Positions 16,769 to 25,025 are shown, numbered from the stretch's first letter. The stretch is DNA of 64,000 nt from RUG14130 sp045598325 (GCA_045598325.1 JAZLLT010000019.1:20046-84045), one strand, 5' to 3'. Notes: a model not told the origin generated them from the sequence alone. Program-made: numbers and translations.

Positions 16769-18280
16769 ATGGATAAACATCGTGACAGGGCAAGCGGTTG
16801 GAAACATGCGAAACTGTCGGGACATGTCAATGAAGCGAAAATCGAAGAACTTCTGAATAATGATGAGGATTTTCGAGAGGATTTTCTGAGCCGTACCGGA
16901 AACGACGGTGAAAAGATCGTTTCGGCATCGGTCGGCGGTCTTCATGAGAAAAGTGTTCCGGGAGTACTGCGTGAAAAAACCAAATCCAAAACCGATTTGA
17001 CGGTTTCCTGCGAGAGTGGACGGCAGATTAATGTTTCAATCAAAAAAAGCCTCGGGGGTCAAGTGTACCTGGTGGGCGTGGATACATTCATTAAGGTATA
17101 CGAGAAGCAGTTTGGTGTTGAAATTCCGAATGATGTCAAAAGGGCAATGCGACTCTTCTGGGCAGGCGCTCCCGATGCCGATGAAATCATTGAGCAGTAT
17201 GCCGATAAAGATAAGCCCAAAGAGTATCGACTGCAGTTGAAACATCATAGCCTGAATGCGGAGACTATGAAAAAGTATGATGCTTCATTCTATGAGGATA
17301 TGCTGCAGTGGTTCAAGGATAATGCGGACAATATGGCAAAACTGTGTTTTTCCATGGGCGCGGCAAGTAACTCTGCAGATTGGTCTGAATTTGTCTGGTA
17401 CATCAATGCGCTCGGTGAGAATGATGTCGATGATATTTTCAGCATTGAAACCATATGTAATGCCGCGCAAGATGGTGCTGACCATGATACATTTTATGGG
17501 GATACAAATGGCGGTACGACGATTCAATTACCATTTGGCTTTGTTCAGTGGCATCAGAAGAAGATGCAGTTCCACCATGGCTATGAAAAAGTTAAGGAAC
17601 TTTGTGAAAGGAGAACAATAATGGGCGCATATGACGGAGCCACGAGATACTTCGGGTGTCCTCTTGAAGAAATTGCTGTCGAACTCGGATATTCCGGAGA
17701 TAATCTTCTTATACTGCAGGGAGATGAGGCGGGTCTGAAGAGAGATTACCCGGATACTTACCGGAACCTGTTGACCTGCAAACACCAAAAAGACAGAAGG
17801 GGTCCTATGGAATACGGCAGAGATCTGGTCGCATCCTGGATTGTGGAAGATAAGTTTTTGGAGGTTTTGAATACCAACGGCTTATGTGTTGAACTTGCAG
17901 GAGCCGACAAAAACCGGGTCATCCTGCCAAATGCCGCGACATCGGCATCGGGTGATTACGCGGTATCCTACAATGGAAATACACGGAAACTGGAATTAAT
18001 GAATGACTATACAGGCTATTGGGGAAAAAAGCATGTGATGGACCTCCGTGACAGCAAATTTGTTAAGTTGCAGAAGGACGAATCATTGTTTCTTGCTGTT
18101 TCGATGACCACGAAGGAGTTTGCGCTACTGGATTTTTCGCGGAATGACTTCGCATATGAATATATACCGAGCCATTCCCCGTACGGAGGAAAGCCCGCAT
18201 ATGAGATTTCACTTCCCAATGAGATCTTTCAACCTGTGACGGAACAGAATATGACGAAAGCAGTCATCGCCAGAATGTAA
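16769..18280 (+). CDS. Type II restriction endonuclease (family not identified)
   Basis: A 503-residue protein identified mainly by context: directly after a C protein and facing a C5 methyltransferase. Sequence support is a PD-(D/E)XK-like pattern, KTD with Asp76, then 13 residues to SIKK with Lys92. That is followed by GGQVYLVGVDTFIKVYEKQFGVEIP, reminiscent of type II enzymes. No methyltransferase or helicase motif is present, so it is not type I, IIG or III. The C-terminal half (about 300-503) has no motif I recognise and may hold target recognition. Recognition site cannot be predicted. Codon use is A/T-rich like the C gene. Confidence 0.72.
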   Translation: MDKHRDRASGWKHAKLSGHVNEAKIEELLNNDEDFREDFLSRTGNDGEKIVSASVGGLHEKSVPGVLREKTKSKTDLTVSCESGRQINVSIKKSLGGQVYLVGVDTFIKVYEKQFGVEIPNDVKRAMRLFWAGAPDADEIIEQYADKDKPKEYRLQLKHHSLNAETMKKYDASFYEDMLQWFKDNADNMAKLCFSMGAASNSADWSEFVWYINALGENDVDDIFSIETICNAAQDGADHDTFYGDTNGGTTIQLPFGFVQWHQKKMQFHHGYEKVKELCERRTIMGAYDGATRYFGCPLEEIAVELGYSGDNLLILQGDEAGLKRDYPDTYRNLLTCKHQKDRRGPMEYGRDLVASWIVEDKFLEVLNTNGLCVELAGADKNRVILPNAATSASGDYAVSYNGNTRKLELMNDYTGYWGKKHVMDLRDSKFVKLQKDESLFLAVSMTTKEFALLDFSRNDFAYEYIPSHSPYGGKPAYEISLPNEIFQPVTEQNMTKAVIARM

Positions 18281-18282
18281 AT

Positions 18283-18305
18283 AAAGCCGGGGTTTCCCCG
18301 GCTTT
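18283..18305. terminator. Convergent terminator between endonuclease and methyltransferase
   Basis: Perfect 10-bp stem AAAGCCGGGG / CCCCGGCTTT with a TTT loop. The two genes converge on it. Confidence 0.85.
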
Positions 18306-18310
18306 ATCCG

Positions 18311-19381
18311 TTATCGTTCGGCTTCCATTGCCTCAAGGACTTTTTCCGCAATCGCTTTTGATAACAGAGGCGGAACGGCATTGCCTATTTCAAGGCGCTT
18401 CATCCCGTCCGAGCCATAAAACAGATAGTCATCCGGAAAACTCTGCAGTCTTGCACCCTCGCGGATGGACATGGCTCTGGAATCACCGGGATGGATGCAA
18501 CGGGAGGAAGAGGGACAAGCGAAATTTCGGGTGATGGTCGTCGACGGTCTGTCCCACCATAGTTTTGCATAGGTGTTTCCGTAGCCGCTTTTCGGACGGA
18601 TGCTTTCGGGCAGGTCGTCTTTGCTCTCGCCTTCTTTGAGGGCTTCCATGATCCTGATCAGATGCTCGCCGTTATGCGGCGCGTTATGTTCGGATAACCC
18701 GCATCCGCTTGAGCGGACATATTGCTGAAAACCGTTACCGGGAGGCGAAGTATACTTACAAGAGGATTGTCCGCTCTTCAGGGAAGGCAAATCTCCGAAT
18801 GCATCCCTCAGCGTAACATACGGCTGTTTTCCTTCTCCGTGTGTCGGAAGGGGAAACTCAAACGGATTATTACCCCTGAAACCGACGAGAATGACTCTCT
18901 CACGATGCTGTGGTACACCGAAATCCACCGCGTCAAGGACTTTATGCTTCAGAGAATAGCCGAGTTCCTCAAATTCCCGTTGGATTTTCGGAAACAATTG
19001 CCCTTTATCCATGCTGAGGATACCTGTTACATTCTCAAAAATAAAGGCCTTTGGCATGAGGATGTGTAAAATCCTCTTATACTGCATAAATAGACCGGCC
19101 CGTTCATCCATCCTGCGTTTGCCGACTGTGGAATATGACTGGCATGGAGGACCGCCGACAATCAAATCGACTTTTTGACCGCCGGTTGCCTGTGTCAGCA
19201 TTTCTTCCGTGAGTGAATTGATATCACAATTGAGCATGGTGACCGAAGGATGGTTGAGAGAGTATGCTGTGGCTATGTCTTTTTCGATTTCATTCGCGGC
19301 GAGGATATGAAAGTCCGGAAGAGTGGAAAATCCATAACTGAGACCTCCGACTCCTGCGAATAAATCCACTATGTTATACAT
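18311..19381 (-). CDS. DNA (cytosine-5) methyltransferase of the type II system
   Basis: A 356-residue C5 methyltransferase with its motifs in order: I (DLFAGVGGLSYGF), IV with the catalytic Cys (VGGPPCQSYSTVG), VI (FENVTG), VIII (QHRERVILVGFRG), the variable target-recognition region (about 200-285), IX (ITRNFACPSSSRCIHP) and X (GNAVPPLLSKAIAEKV). The protein is complete. Start set at ATG 19381 behind GAGG, since MYNIVDLFAGVGG is the family start; the longer frame to 19474 runs across the gene's own promoter. It protects host DNA from the neighbouring endonuclease and has an independent promoter with no C-box. Confidence 0.93.
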   Translation of the reverse strand: MYNIVDLFAGVGGLSYGFSTLPDFHILAANEIEKDIATAYSLNHPSVTMLNCDINSLTEEMLTQATGGQKVDLIVGGPPCQSYSTVGKRRMDERAGLFMQYKRILHILMPKAFIFENVTGILSMDKGQLFPKIQREFEELGYSLKHKVLDAVDFGVPQHRERVILVGFRGNNPFEFPLPTHGEGKQPYVTLRDAFGDLPSLKSGQSSCKYTSPPGNGFQQYVRSSGCGLSEHNAPHNGEHLIRIMEALKEGESKDDLPESIRPKSGYGNTYAKLWWDRPSTTITRNFACPSSSRCIHPGDSRAMSIREGARLQSFPDDYLFYGSDGMKRLEIGNAVPPLLSKAIAEKVLEAMEAER

Positions 19382-19445
19382 GATCGACCTCGTAGAAATA
19401 ATATGAGCAGACAGTCCTGCAATCGGTAAGGACGGGAGTACGGGT

Positions 19446-19474
19446 ATTTTAGCATGTTCGAAGGATAAAGTCAA
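19446..19474 (-). promoter_or_regulatory. Promoter of the C5 methyltransferase
   Basis: Minus strand: -35 TTGACT (19469-19474), 17-base spacer, -10 TAAAAT (19446-19451). Near-consensus and without the C-box palindrome, so methylation can start before the C-dependent endonuclease. Confidence 0.75.
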
Positions 19475-19491
19475 TCTTTGCCGGGAAACGC

Positions 19492-19519
19492 AAGAAGCAC
19501 CCTTTCGGGTGCTTCTTTT
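19492..19519 (-). terminator. Terminator after the ABCG-like operon
   Basis: Perfect 11-bp stem AAGAAGCACCC / GGGTGCTTCTT with a TTTC loop, just past the permease stop. It marks the edge of the restriction island. Confidence 0.8.
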
Positions 19520-19529
19520 CCTGTTTCCC

Positions 19530-20627
19530 TTACCGCTTGTCCTTGTCGATGAACTCCAGCGCGAGCATGGCGATGAAGGCGTACAGGAGGGAGAAGGCGG
19601 TGAGTTTCATCCAGACCGCACGGACGGTGTCCGGGTTGCGGTCATACAGGTCGTTGCGGGCGGCGGCGGAGGTGACCGCGTCGACGGCGGTCTTCACCTT
19701 GTCCTGCCCGAAGGCGTCGATGATCTTGCGCAGAGTGAAGTTGTAGTGCACGGTGGTTTCGCGGGCTTCGTCCGAGGCGGCGGCTTCGCGCAGGATTTCG
19801 GGCAGATTTTGCAGCGTTTCGTCCTCCGAGAGAGCGTCCTCGTTCACATTCGTGAACAGGTCGATGATCTGGCCCGCGGTGATCTCGCCCGAAATCTCAT
19901 CGTCCTGAATGCGGTCGATGGTGCTCCAGCCCATGCTCATGGGCTGCGCGTTATAGTCCGACAGAGACGCAATGGCGGTCATGCCGGGGTTGCTGATGGT
20001 GTAGGGGGACACATTCTGTGCCCACGCGGGCAGGCTGAAGAAACCGCCGGAAAAGGTCAACTGGAAGATGAGCAGGAAGGGCATCACCGTCATGGCGGCG
20101 GTGGTGGTGTGCACGACCGCGGAGACCAGCAGGGACAGCATGTCCGAGGCGAAGGAGATGAGGAACAGGGTGAGGCTGAAATCAATGACGCCGCTCCCGG
20201 TCACAAGCCCCTCTTTGGGCAGGCGGACGCCCATCATGTTCAGAATGTACACGGTAACCACGGTCTGGCACAGGCACAAAAGCGCCTGATAGAGGAAGTG
20301 GCTGGCAATGTAGGCGGAGATGTGCAGACCGCTTCTGTGCTCGCGCTTGACGATGTCACGCTCGCGGCAGATGGCTTGAATGGAGTTGAAGCAGCCGTTC
20401 CAGATGCCCACGCAGGTGAGGGAGAACGCGCCCTTCAGAGTGCCTTCCATGTCAAGGCAGAACGCCTTGCGGATCACCATGCTGACCAGTGCGGCGATGA
20501 CCGCGCTCATGGGCAGCACTTTCCAATCGCTCTGGTAGACAAAGGAACGGAGGAGTTTGCCGATGTAGATGGGCAGTTGGGTGAGCCTTCCGCGGTGGGT
20601 AAGGCGCCGGTTTTTCATATCAGCCAT
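19530..20627 (-). CDS. ABC-2/ABCG-type transporter permease
   Basis: A 365-residue membrane protein with six predicted hydrophobic segments. It has the ABCG-like layout: a first pair of helices around LPMSAVIAALVSMVI, the conserved ICRERDIVKREHRSGLHISAYIASHF cytoplasmic elbow, the long segment FLISFASDMLSLLVSAVV, a soluble extracellular region rich in Asp/Glu (about 230-330), and a last helix near the C-terminus. Start behind GGAGG. It overlaps the ATPase gene by 8 bases, so the two should form one exporter. Substrate unknown. Confidence 0.8.
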   Translation of the reverse strand: MADMKNRRLTHRGRLTQLPIYIGKLLRSFVYQSDWKVLPMSAVIAALVSMVIRKAFCLDMEGTLKGAFSLTCVGIWNGCFNSIQAICRERDIVKREHRSGLHISAYIASHFLYQALLCLCQTVVTVYILNMMGVRLPKEGLVTGSGVIDFSLTLFLISFASDMLSLLVSAVVHTTTAAMTVMPFLLIFQLTFSGGFFSLPAWAQNVSPYTISNPGMTAIASLSDYNAQPMSMGWSTIDRIQDDEISGEITAGQIIDLFTNVNEDALSEDETLQNLPEILREAAASDEARETTVHYNFTLRKIIDAFGQDKVKTAVDAVTSAAARNDLYDRNPDTVRAVWMKLTAFSLLYAFIAMLALEFIDKDKR

Positions 20628-21939
20628 GCTGCACCTCCGCGTACTTTTGGATGAATTCGTCCGCGCGGCCTTCTCCGCCCTCTTCGGCGCGGTTGATGGT
20701 CATGACGATCTGCTCCATGTTGTCTTTTCCGAAGAAGCGTCTGGCTTCGTCGATGGGGCCGAACCACGCGAGGCGTCCGGTGCGGCTCATGTCCTTGGCG
20801 AGCACGATCACATCATCGAACAGGTCGATGACGCGGTCGGGTGTGTGGGTGATGACGATGACGATCTTGCCCTGATCGGCGATCAGGCGCAATTGCTGCA
20901 TGAGCTCCCGTGCCATCACGCCGTCAAGCCCGCTGTCGGGCTCGTCCAAAATGAACAGGGAAGGATTGGAGATAAATTCCATGGCGATGGAGAGCCGCTT
21001 TTTCTGACCGCCGGACAGTTTGGAGACCTGACTGTTCTGAACGGGTAGAAGACCGAAGATCTTCATGACCTCGTCCACGCGCTCGCGGCGCTCGGTGCGG
21101 GTGAAATCCTGCGGAAGACGCAGGGCGGCGGCGTCGGTCAGGGTGAGCAGCACGGTGTCCTGATAGCGGACGAGATCCTGCTGGGGCACGAAGCCCACCT
21201 CGTACATCATTTTCTTGTAGTCCGCGTACACATCGGCGCCGTTCAGGTTCACCTTCGCGTCCGCCTTCTCATAGCCGTTGATGGCGTTGAGCAGCGTGGT
21301 CTTGCCCGCGCCGCTGCCGCCCAGCAGTAAAATCATGTGACCGGGCTTCATGTACATGTGGATGTCCCGGAGCAGATATTTCTTTTTGAACAGTTCCCGC
21401 GCCGTGCGGCTTTTGAGGTTGACGGTGAGCCCCTCGTCCATGACGGCGGCGTCCGCGCTCTCAAAGTAATTCTTCTTGGCGCTCTCCAGATCCTCCGCTT
21501 TCCACTCGGGCTGCCTGAAGATGCCCGCGTACAGAACGGGGATGAAATCAAACAGCACGAGGATGATCCAGCGCTTCTTCATGCCGAAATTGCGCAAAAG
21601 CCCCAGAAGAACGCGGATGGAGTACACGATGTCGATCATGCCGAAGATGAGCGCCGCGGCAGCCACGATGCTGTTCACCGTTTCGGGCAGGGTGAACAGA
21701 TTGGCGACGCCGAAGACCGTGGACAGGATCTGGAGCAGGAACAGGATCCTGCCCTCCATCTCGCGGATGGCGCAGCGTCCCAGTTCGTAGAATTTATAGC
21801 AGGGGATGAGGGAATGCCACGACGGAACGCCGCACTTTCTGAACACGAGCCACATGCCGGCGATGAGCAGAATCTCCGGTATGACGGTGATGAGCGCGGT
21901 GCCGCCTAAAAACACGGTGGAGAGGATCTTGAGAAGCAT
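20620..21939 (-). CDS. ABCG-type ATPase with N-terminal DUF5684-like membrane domain
   Basis: A 439-residue protein. Residues 1-145 contain about four hydrophobic helices, including AGMWLVFRKCGVPSWHSLIPCYKFYELG, a pattern I associate with DUF5684. An ABC ATPase follows: Walker A GGSGAGKTT, signature LSGGQKKRL, Walker B LFILDEPDSGLDG, switch His in VITHTPD. FVPQQDLVRYQDTVLLTLTDAAALRLP is typical of ABCG ATPases. It partners with the downstream permease by an 8-base overlap. The membrane domain ahead of the ATPase is unusual and may serve as an anchor or regulatory part. Confidence 0.82.
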   Translation of the reverse strand: MLLKILSTVFLGGTALITVIPEILLIAGMWLVFRKCGVPSWHSLIPCYKFYELGRCAIREMEGRILFLLQILSTVFGVANLFTLPETVNSIVAAAALIFGMIDIVYSIRVLLGLLRNFGMKKRWIILVLFDFIPVLYAGIFRQPEWKAEDLESAKKNYFESADAAVMDEGLTVNLKSRTARELFKKKYLLRDIHMYMKPGHMILLLGGSGAGKTTLLNAINGYEKADAKVNLNGADVYADYKKMMYEVGFVPQQDLVRYQDTVLLTLTDAAALRLPQDFTRTERRERVDEVMKIFGLLPVQNSQVSKLSGGQKKRLSIAMEFISNPSLFILDEPDSGLDGVMARELMQQLRLIADQGKIVIVITHTPDRVIDLFDDVIVLAKDMSRTGRLAWFGPIDEARRFFGKDNMEQIVMTINRAEEGGEGRADEFIQKYAEVQHG

Positions 21940-21958
21940 AATGTCTCCTTACGAAAAT

Positions 21959-21976
21959 CCCCCGGAGGACCGGGGG
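21959..21976 (-). terminator. Terminator after pgi
   Basis: 7-bp stem CCCCCGG / CCGGGGG with an AGGA loop; on the minus strand it is followed by ATTTTCG. It separates pgi from the ABCG-like operon. Confidence 0.7.
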
Positions 21977-21987
21977 CAATATGGATG

Positions 21988-23556
21988 TCAGATGTTCAGC
22001 AGGTCGGAATACGCCTTGAGTGCGCCGTCGGTCTCATGGGCGAGCACTTTCTTGGCGAGGACCTTGCCCAGCTGCACGCCTTCCTGATCGAAGGAGTTCA
22101 CATTCCACACAAAGCCCTGGAACATGACCTTGTTTTCAAAGTGGGCGAGCAGGGCGCCGAGGGTCTCGGGAGTGAGTTTGTCGCCGATGATGATGGAGGA
22201 AGGACGGTTGCCCTCAAAGTTCTTGTTGGGGTTGTCGTCGTTCTTGCCGCAGGCGAATGCCATGATCTGGGCGGCCACATTGGCGCAGAGTTTCTGCTGG
22301 CTGGTGGTGCCCTGAATGTCCACATCCACGCCCATCTGGGAGCACTTGAAGCCCACGAACTGGAGCGGCACGATGTCGGTGCCCTGATGGAGCAGCTGGT
22401 AGAAGGAGTGCTGTCCGTTGGTGCCGGGCTCGCCGAAAATCTGGGGTCCGGTCACATAATGAACCTTTTCGCCGAAGCGGTTGACCGACTTGCCGTTGCT
22501 CTCCATGTCGAGCTGCTGAAGATGCGCGGGGAAGCGGGCAAGGGCCTGGGAGTAGGGCAGGACGGCGGTGGCGGGCATGCCGAGGACATTTCTCTCATAC
22601 ACGCCGATGAGCGCGTCGATCATGTCCGGGTTCTCCATGAAGGGCTTGGTCGCCGCCAGTTTGTCTTCCGCGGCTGCGCCCGCCAGGAAACTTTCGAACA
22701 CCTTGTAGCCGAAAGCGAGGGACAGCACCGCGCCGCCCACCGCGGAGGTGGAGGAGTAGCGGCCGCCGATATAGTCGTCCATGAAGAACGCGGCGAGGTA
22801 TTCATCGCTCTTTGCGAGGGGAGAAGTGGCGCTGGTGACGGCCAGCATATGTTTGGAAGGATTGAGCCCCTTGTTTTTGAGGGCATCCTTCACGAAGGCT
22901 TCGTTGGTCAGGGTCTCGAGGGTGGTGCCGCTCTTGGAAACCACGATGAACAGGGCGCGGCTCACATCGGTACCCGCGAGCACCGCGGCGGCGTCATCGG
23001 GATCCACATTGCTGATGAAGCGGGCTTCCATCTTGAAGTTGCCGGTGACCTTCGCCCAGTTTTCCAGGGCAATGTACATAGCGCGGGGGCCGAGGTCGCT
23101 GCCGCCGATGCCGATCTGCACGACGGTGGTGAAGGGCTCGCCCTTTTCGTTCACCAGTTCGCCGGAATGTACCTTTTCGCAGAACGCTTCGATTTTCTTG
23201 AGCTGCGCGACATAGAATTCGCGCTTGTTTTCGCCGTCCGCGAGCACATCGGCGCCCAGTTGTCCGCGGGTCAGGTGGTGCAGGACGCGCCTCTTTTCGC
23301 CGGTATTGATGATTTCGCCGTTATACAGCGCTTCGAATTTCTCCTTGAGCTGGGCTTCTTCCGCGAGAGAAGCGAGTTTTTTCATCAGTTCATCGTCTAC
23401 GGGACGGGCGGCGTAGTTGAAGGAAAGACCTTCCGCCATGGGGGCGGAATAGGCACTCACGCGCTCCGCGGTCATGACGGATTTGAGTTCCACCTTCTTC
23501 GCGTTCTTCACGGCGTCAAAGGAAGCAAGGGTATCCATGTTTTTCCAGTTGATCAT
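21988..23556 (-). CDS. pgi: Glucose-6-phosphate isomerase
   Basis: A 522-residue cytoplasmic glycolytic enzyme interconverting glucose 6-phosphate and fructose 6-phosphate. Marks: VVQIGIGGSDLGPRAMYIAL (substrate phosphate loop), FIVVSKSGTTLETLTNEAF (the SIS-fold phosphate motif), GGRYSSTSAVGGAVLSLAFG (PGI signature) and FGEPGTNGQHSFYQLLHQG (PGI signature 2, catalytic Glu and His). It follows the long bacterial branch rather than the ~450-residue Bacillus type. Start behind GGAGGG; its own promoter lies upstream. Single-gene unit with a terminator after it. Confidence 0.95.
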   Translation of the reverse strand: MINWKNMDTLASFDAVKNAKKVELKSVMTAERVSAYSAPMAEGLSFNYAARPVDDELMKKLASLAEEAQLKEKFEALYNGEIINTGEKRRVLHHLTRGQLGADVLADGENKREFYVAQLKKIEAFCEKVHSGELVNEKGEPFTTVVQIGIGGSDLGPRAMYIALENWAKVTGNFKMEARFISNVDPDDAAAVLAGTDVSRALFIVVSKSGTTLETLTNEAFVKDALKNKGLNPSKHMLAVTSATSPLAKSDEYLAAFFMDDYIGGRYSSTSAVGGAVLSLAFGYKVFESFLAGAAAEDKLAATKPFMENPDMIDALIGVYERNVLGMPATAVLPYSQALARFPAHLQQLDMESNGKSVNRFGEKVHYVTGPQIFGEPGTNGQHSFYQLLHQGTDIVPLQFVGFKCSQMGVDVDIQGTTSQQKLCANVAAQIMAFACGKNDDNPNKNFEGNRPSSIIIGDKLTPETLGALLAHFENKVMFQGFVWNVNSFDQEGVQLGKVLAKKVLAHETDGALKAYSDLLNI

Positions 23557-23598
23557 AAAAAATCCCTCCGGTCAGGTTGATTTCGCGATTTGAGCATT

Positions 23599-23627
23599 AT
23601 TATAGCAAGAACGGAGTTAAGATACAA
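23599..23627 (-). promoter_or_regulatory. Promoter of pgi
   Basis: Minus strand: -35 TTGTAT (23622-23627), 17-base spacer, -10 TATAAT (23599-23604). Confidence 0.6.
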
Positions 23628-23651
23628 GCATCTGAAACAGGATAAACAAAA

Positions 23652-23675
23652 ACCCGGCTCCGTGCGGAGCCGGGT
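23652..23675 (-). terminator. Terminator after the SPFH gene
   Basis: Perfect 10-bp stem ACCCGGCTCC / GGAGCCGGGT with a GTGC loop; followed on the minus strand by TTTTTGTTT. It is directly after the SPFH stop. Confidence 0.85.
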
Positions 23676-23686
23676 CTGCCGGTCAT

Positions 23687-24574
23687 TTATTCGGCGTCAT
23701 TTTGCAGATTCAGGATGGGCAGGGTGGCGGCGCCTTCGCCGCTCACATAGGCGGGCAGTTCACCGTTCCACTGCTTGATGGTGTTGAACTCAATGAGTTC
23801 TTCGGTCAGGGATTCGGCGATCTCCTTGTTGGCTTCCGCCTCGGCTTCGGCGCGCACCTTCACCGCGTAGGCATCGGCATCGGCGCCGATCTTGGCGACA
23901 TCGGCTTCCGCCTGCGCCTGGATCTTCTGGCGCTCGGCCTGCTGCTGGGTCTCCATGGTCTTCTGGCTCTGCTCGATCTCCGCCTGCAGTTTCTTCTGGG
24001 CGGCGACCTGCTTGGCTTCGACCGCGTCCGTGAAGGCGTCGGTAAAGTCGATGTTTTCGATGCTGATGGAGATGATGTTGATGCCGTAGGGCTTGAGTTC
24101 CTCACCCAGATCGTGCAGGATGGTCTCACTGAGCACCTGACGGAAGGCCACCAGATTTTCGGCGGTGTACTTGCTGAACACGCCCTTGGTGATCTCAAGC
24201 ATGCGGGGGTAGACCAGTTTGTCGAAGTAGTCCACACCGACTTCCTTGAACAGGGTCATGGCGGTGGACTTGTTGATGGCGTAGTTCACGCTGCCGTTGA
24301 TGTCCACCTGCTGGATGTCGCTGGAGAAGGCTTCGGTGACGAAGGTCCGCTTCTGCTCGCGGTTGTCCATGAGGGTGATTTTCTGGAAGGGGCTCTTTAC
24401 ATGGAAACCGGCTTCGAAGGTATTGTCGCTCACCTTACCGAAGGTGGTCACGATGGCGGTATAACCCGTGGGGATGCGGGCGGTGCAGGTGGAAAACGCG
24501 ATGAGGAGCAGGACGATCACAAGCGCGAGAAGGATGAGGGTGCGGGGGATGCGGAAGGTGCTGCGGGTTTTCAT
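23687..24574 (-). CDS. SPFH/prohibitin-family membrane protein
   Basis: A 295-residue protein. One N-terminal membrane helix (about 13-31, LILLALVIVLLLIAFSTC) is followed by an SPFH/Band 7 domain starting at IPTGYTAIVTTFGKVSDNTF and reaching IISISIENIDFTDAFTDAV. A long Ala/Glu/Gln-rich coiled coil follows (about 185-255). SPFH proteins form large ring- or cage-like oligomers in membranes and often guard membrane quality with FtsH-like proteases or P-type ATPases. Start behind AGGAG. It sits alone behind a leader carrying a yybP-ykoY type riboswitch and terminator, so Mn2+ is expected to control it. A copper ATPase is the next complete gene upstream. Confidence 0.85.
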   Translation of the reverse strand: MKTRSTFRIPRTLILLALVIVLLLIAFSTCTARIPTGYTAIVTTFGKVSDNTFEAGFHVKSPFQKITLMDNREQKRTFVTEAFSSDIQQVDINGSVNYAINKSTAMTLFKEVGVDYFDKLVYPRMLEITKGVFSKYTAENLVAFRQVLSETILHDLGEELKPYGINIISISIENIDFTDAFTDAVEAKQVAAQKKLQAEIEQSQKTMETQQQAERQKIQAQAEADVAKIGADADAYAVKVRAEAEAEANKEIAESLTEELIEFNTIKQWNGELPAYVSGEGAATLPILNLQNDAE

Positions 24575-24604
24575 GATGATGTCTCCTTTCAGACGGTTTG
24601 GTCT

Positions 24605-24661
24605 GTGCGGAGATACAAAAAAGACTTTTATCTCCGCACGGTTGTGCAGTGATAAAAGTCT
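24605..24661 (-). promoter_or_regulatory. Riboswitch expression platform: terminator and alternative hairpin
   Basis: On the minus strand AGACTTTTATC and GATAAAAGTCT form an 11-bp stem followed by T6: an intrinsic terminator ahead of the SPFH gene. A second 11-bp stem, GTGCGGAGATA with TATCTCCGCAC, shares bases with the 3' arm of the first, so the two cannot form together. This is the layout of a transcriptional attenuator. Confidence 0.75.
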
Positions 24662-24664
24662 CGC

Positions 24665-24742
24665 AATTTAAGATAAAGCCGGGATGAACCGTCCTGACGG
24701 CGATTATCACGCGGGTTTGCCGCGTTTGCTACTCCCTTTTAC
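24665..24742 (-). ncRNA. yybP-ykoY (Mn2+) type riboswitch aptamer
   Basis: On the minus strand the conserved elements appear in family order: GGGAGTAGC (24728-24736), a variable GC-rich hairpin, CCGTCAGGACGG (24689-24700) and CCGGCTTT (24675-24682). These match the two loops that make the Mn2+ site in yybP-ykoY RNAs. The aptamer runs straight into a terminator/antiterminator pair and then the SPFH gene. Family assignment is by eye; a covariance search (Rfam RF00080) would settle it. Confidence 0.75.
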
Positions 24743-24748
24743 AGTTTC

Positions 24749-24777
24749 AGTATAGCAGGGTCAATCCGCCCCGTCAA
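24749..24777 (-). promoter_or_regulatory. Promoter of the riboswitch-SPFH unit
   Basis: Minus strand: -35 TTGACG (24772-24777), 17-base spacer, -10 TATACT (24749-24754). Transcription would start a few bases before the aptamer, giving a leader of about 165 bases. Confidence 0.7.
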
Positions 24778-24856
24778 GGGGTCGAAAGTAAAATCGGGGT
24801 AAATCCGATGGACCGCCGCGTGAGGAAATCCGCGGGTCATTCCCCGGTTTGCCGGG

Positions 24857-24994
24857 CTTTTGTTTCCGCAGCATCCTCATGGGATTTTCCTTGTCCGCTT
24901 CGGCTCGTTCGCCCGGCAGACCGCAGGACCCGCACCGGAACTCATACGCATTGTATTCCCACGCTTTTTTGTGCTGTGCGCTGTAATCTCTCAT
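24857..24994 (-). pseudogene. 5' remnant of a SAM-dependent methyltransferase gene
   Basis: The reading frame starting near 24994 gives MRDYSAQHKKAWEYNAYEF, then GLPGERAEADKENPMRML. This resembles the N-terminus of a group of clostridial class I methyltransferases (pattern YSAQNKKAWEYNAYEFW ... PAERA ... NP.GML). After about 46 codons the likeness ends, the frame closes at 24761, and no SAM-binding motif is found. The rest of the gene has been lost, leaving a stub between copA and the SPFH promoter. Confidence 0.6.
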
Positions 24995-25025
24995 GTCCGG
25001 CATCCCTTTTTCTGACGGTCTCCGC

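Noticed and set aside
24605..24661. Simple factor-independent terminator of the upstream copA transcript
   Set aside because: It lies after a separate promoter and riboswitch elements, and overlaps a second exclusive hairpin, so attenuation fits better; it could still stop read-through from copA.
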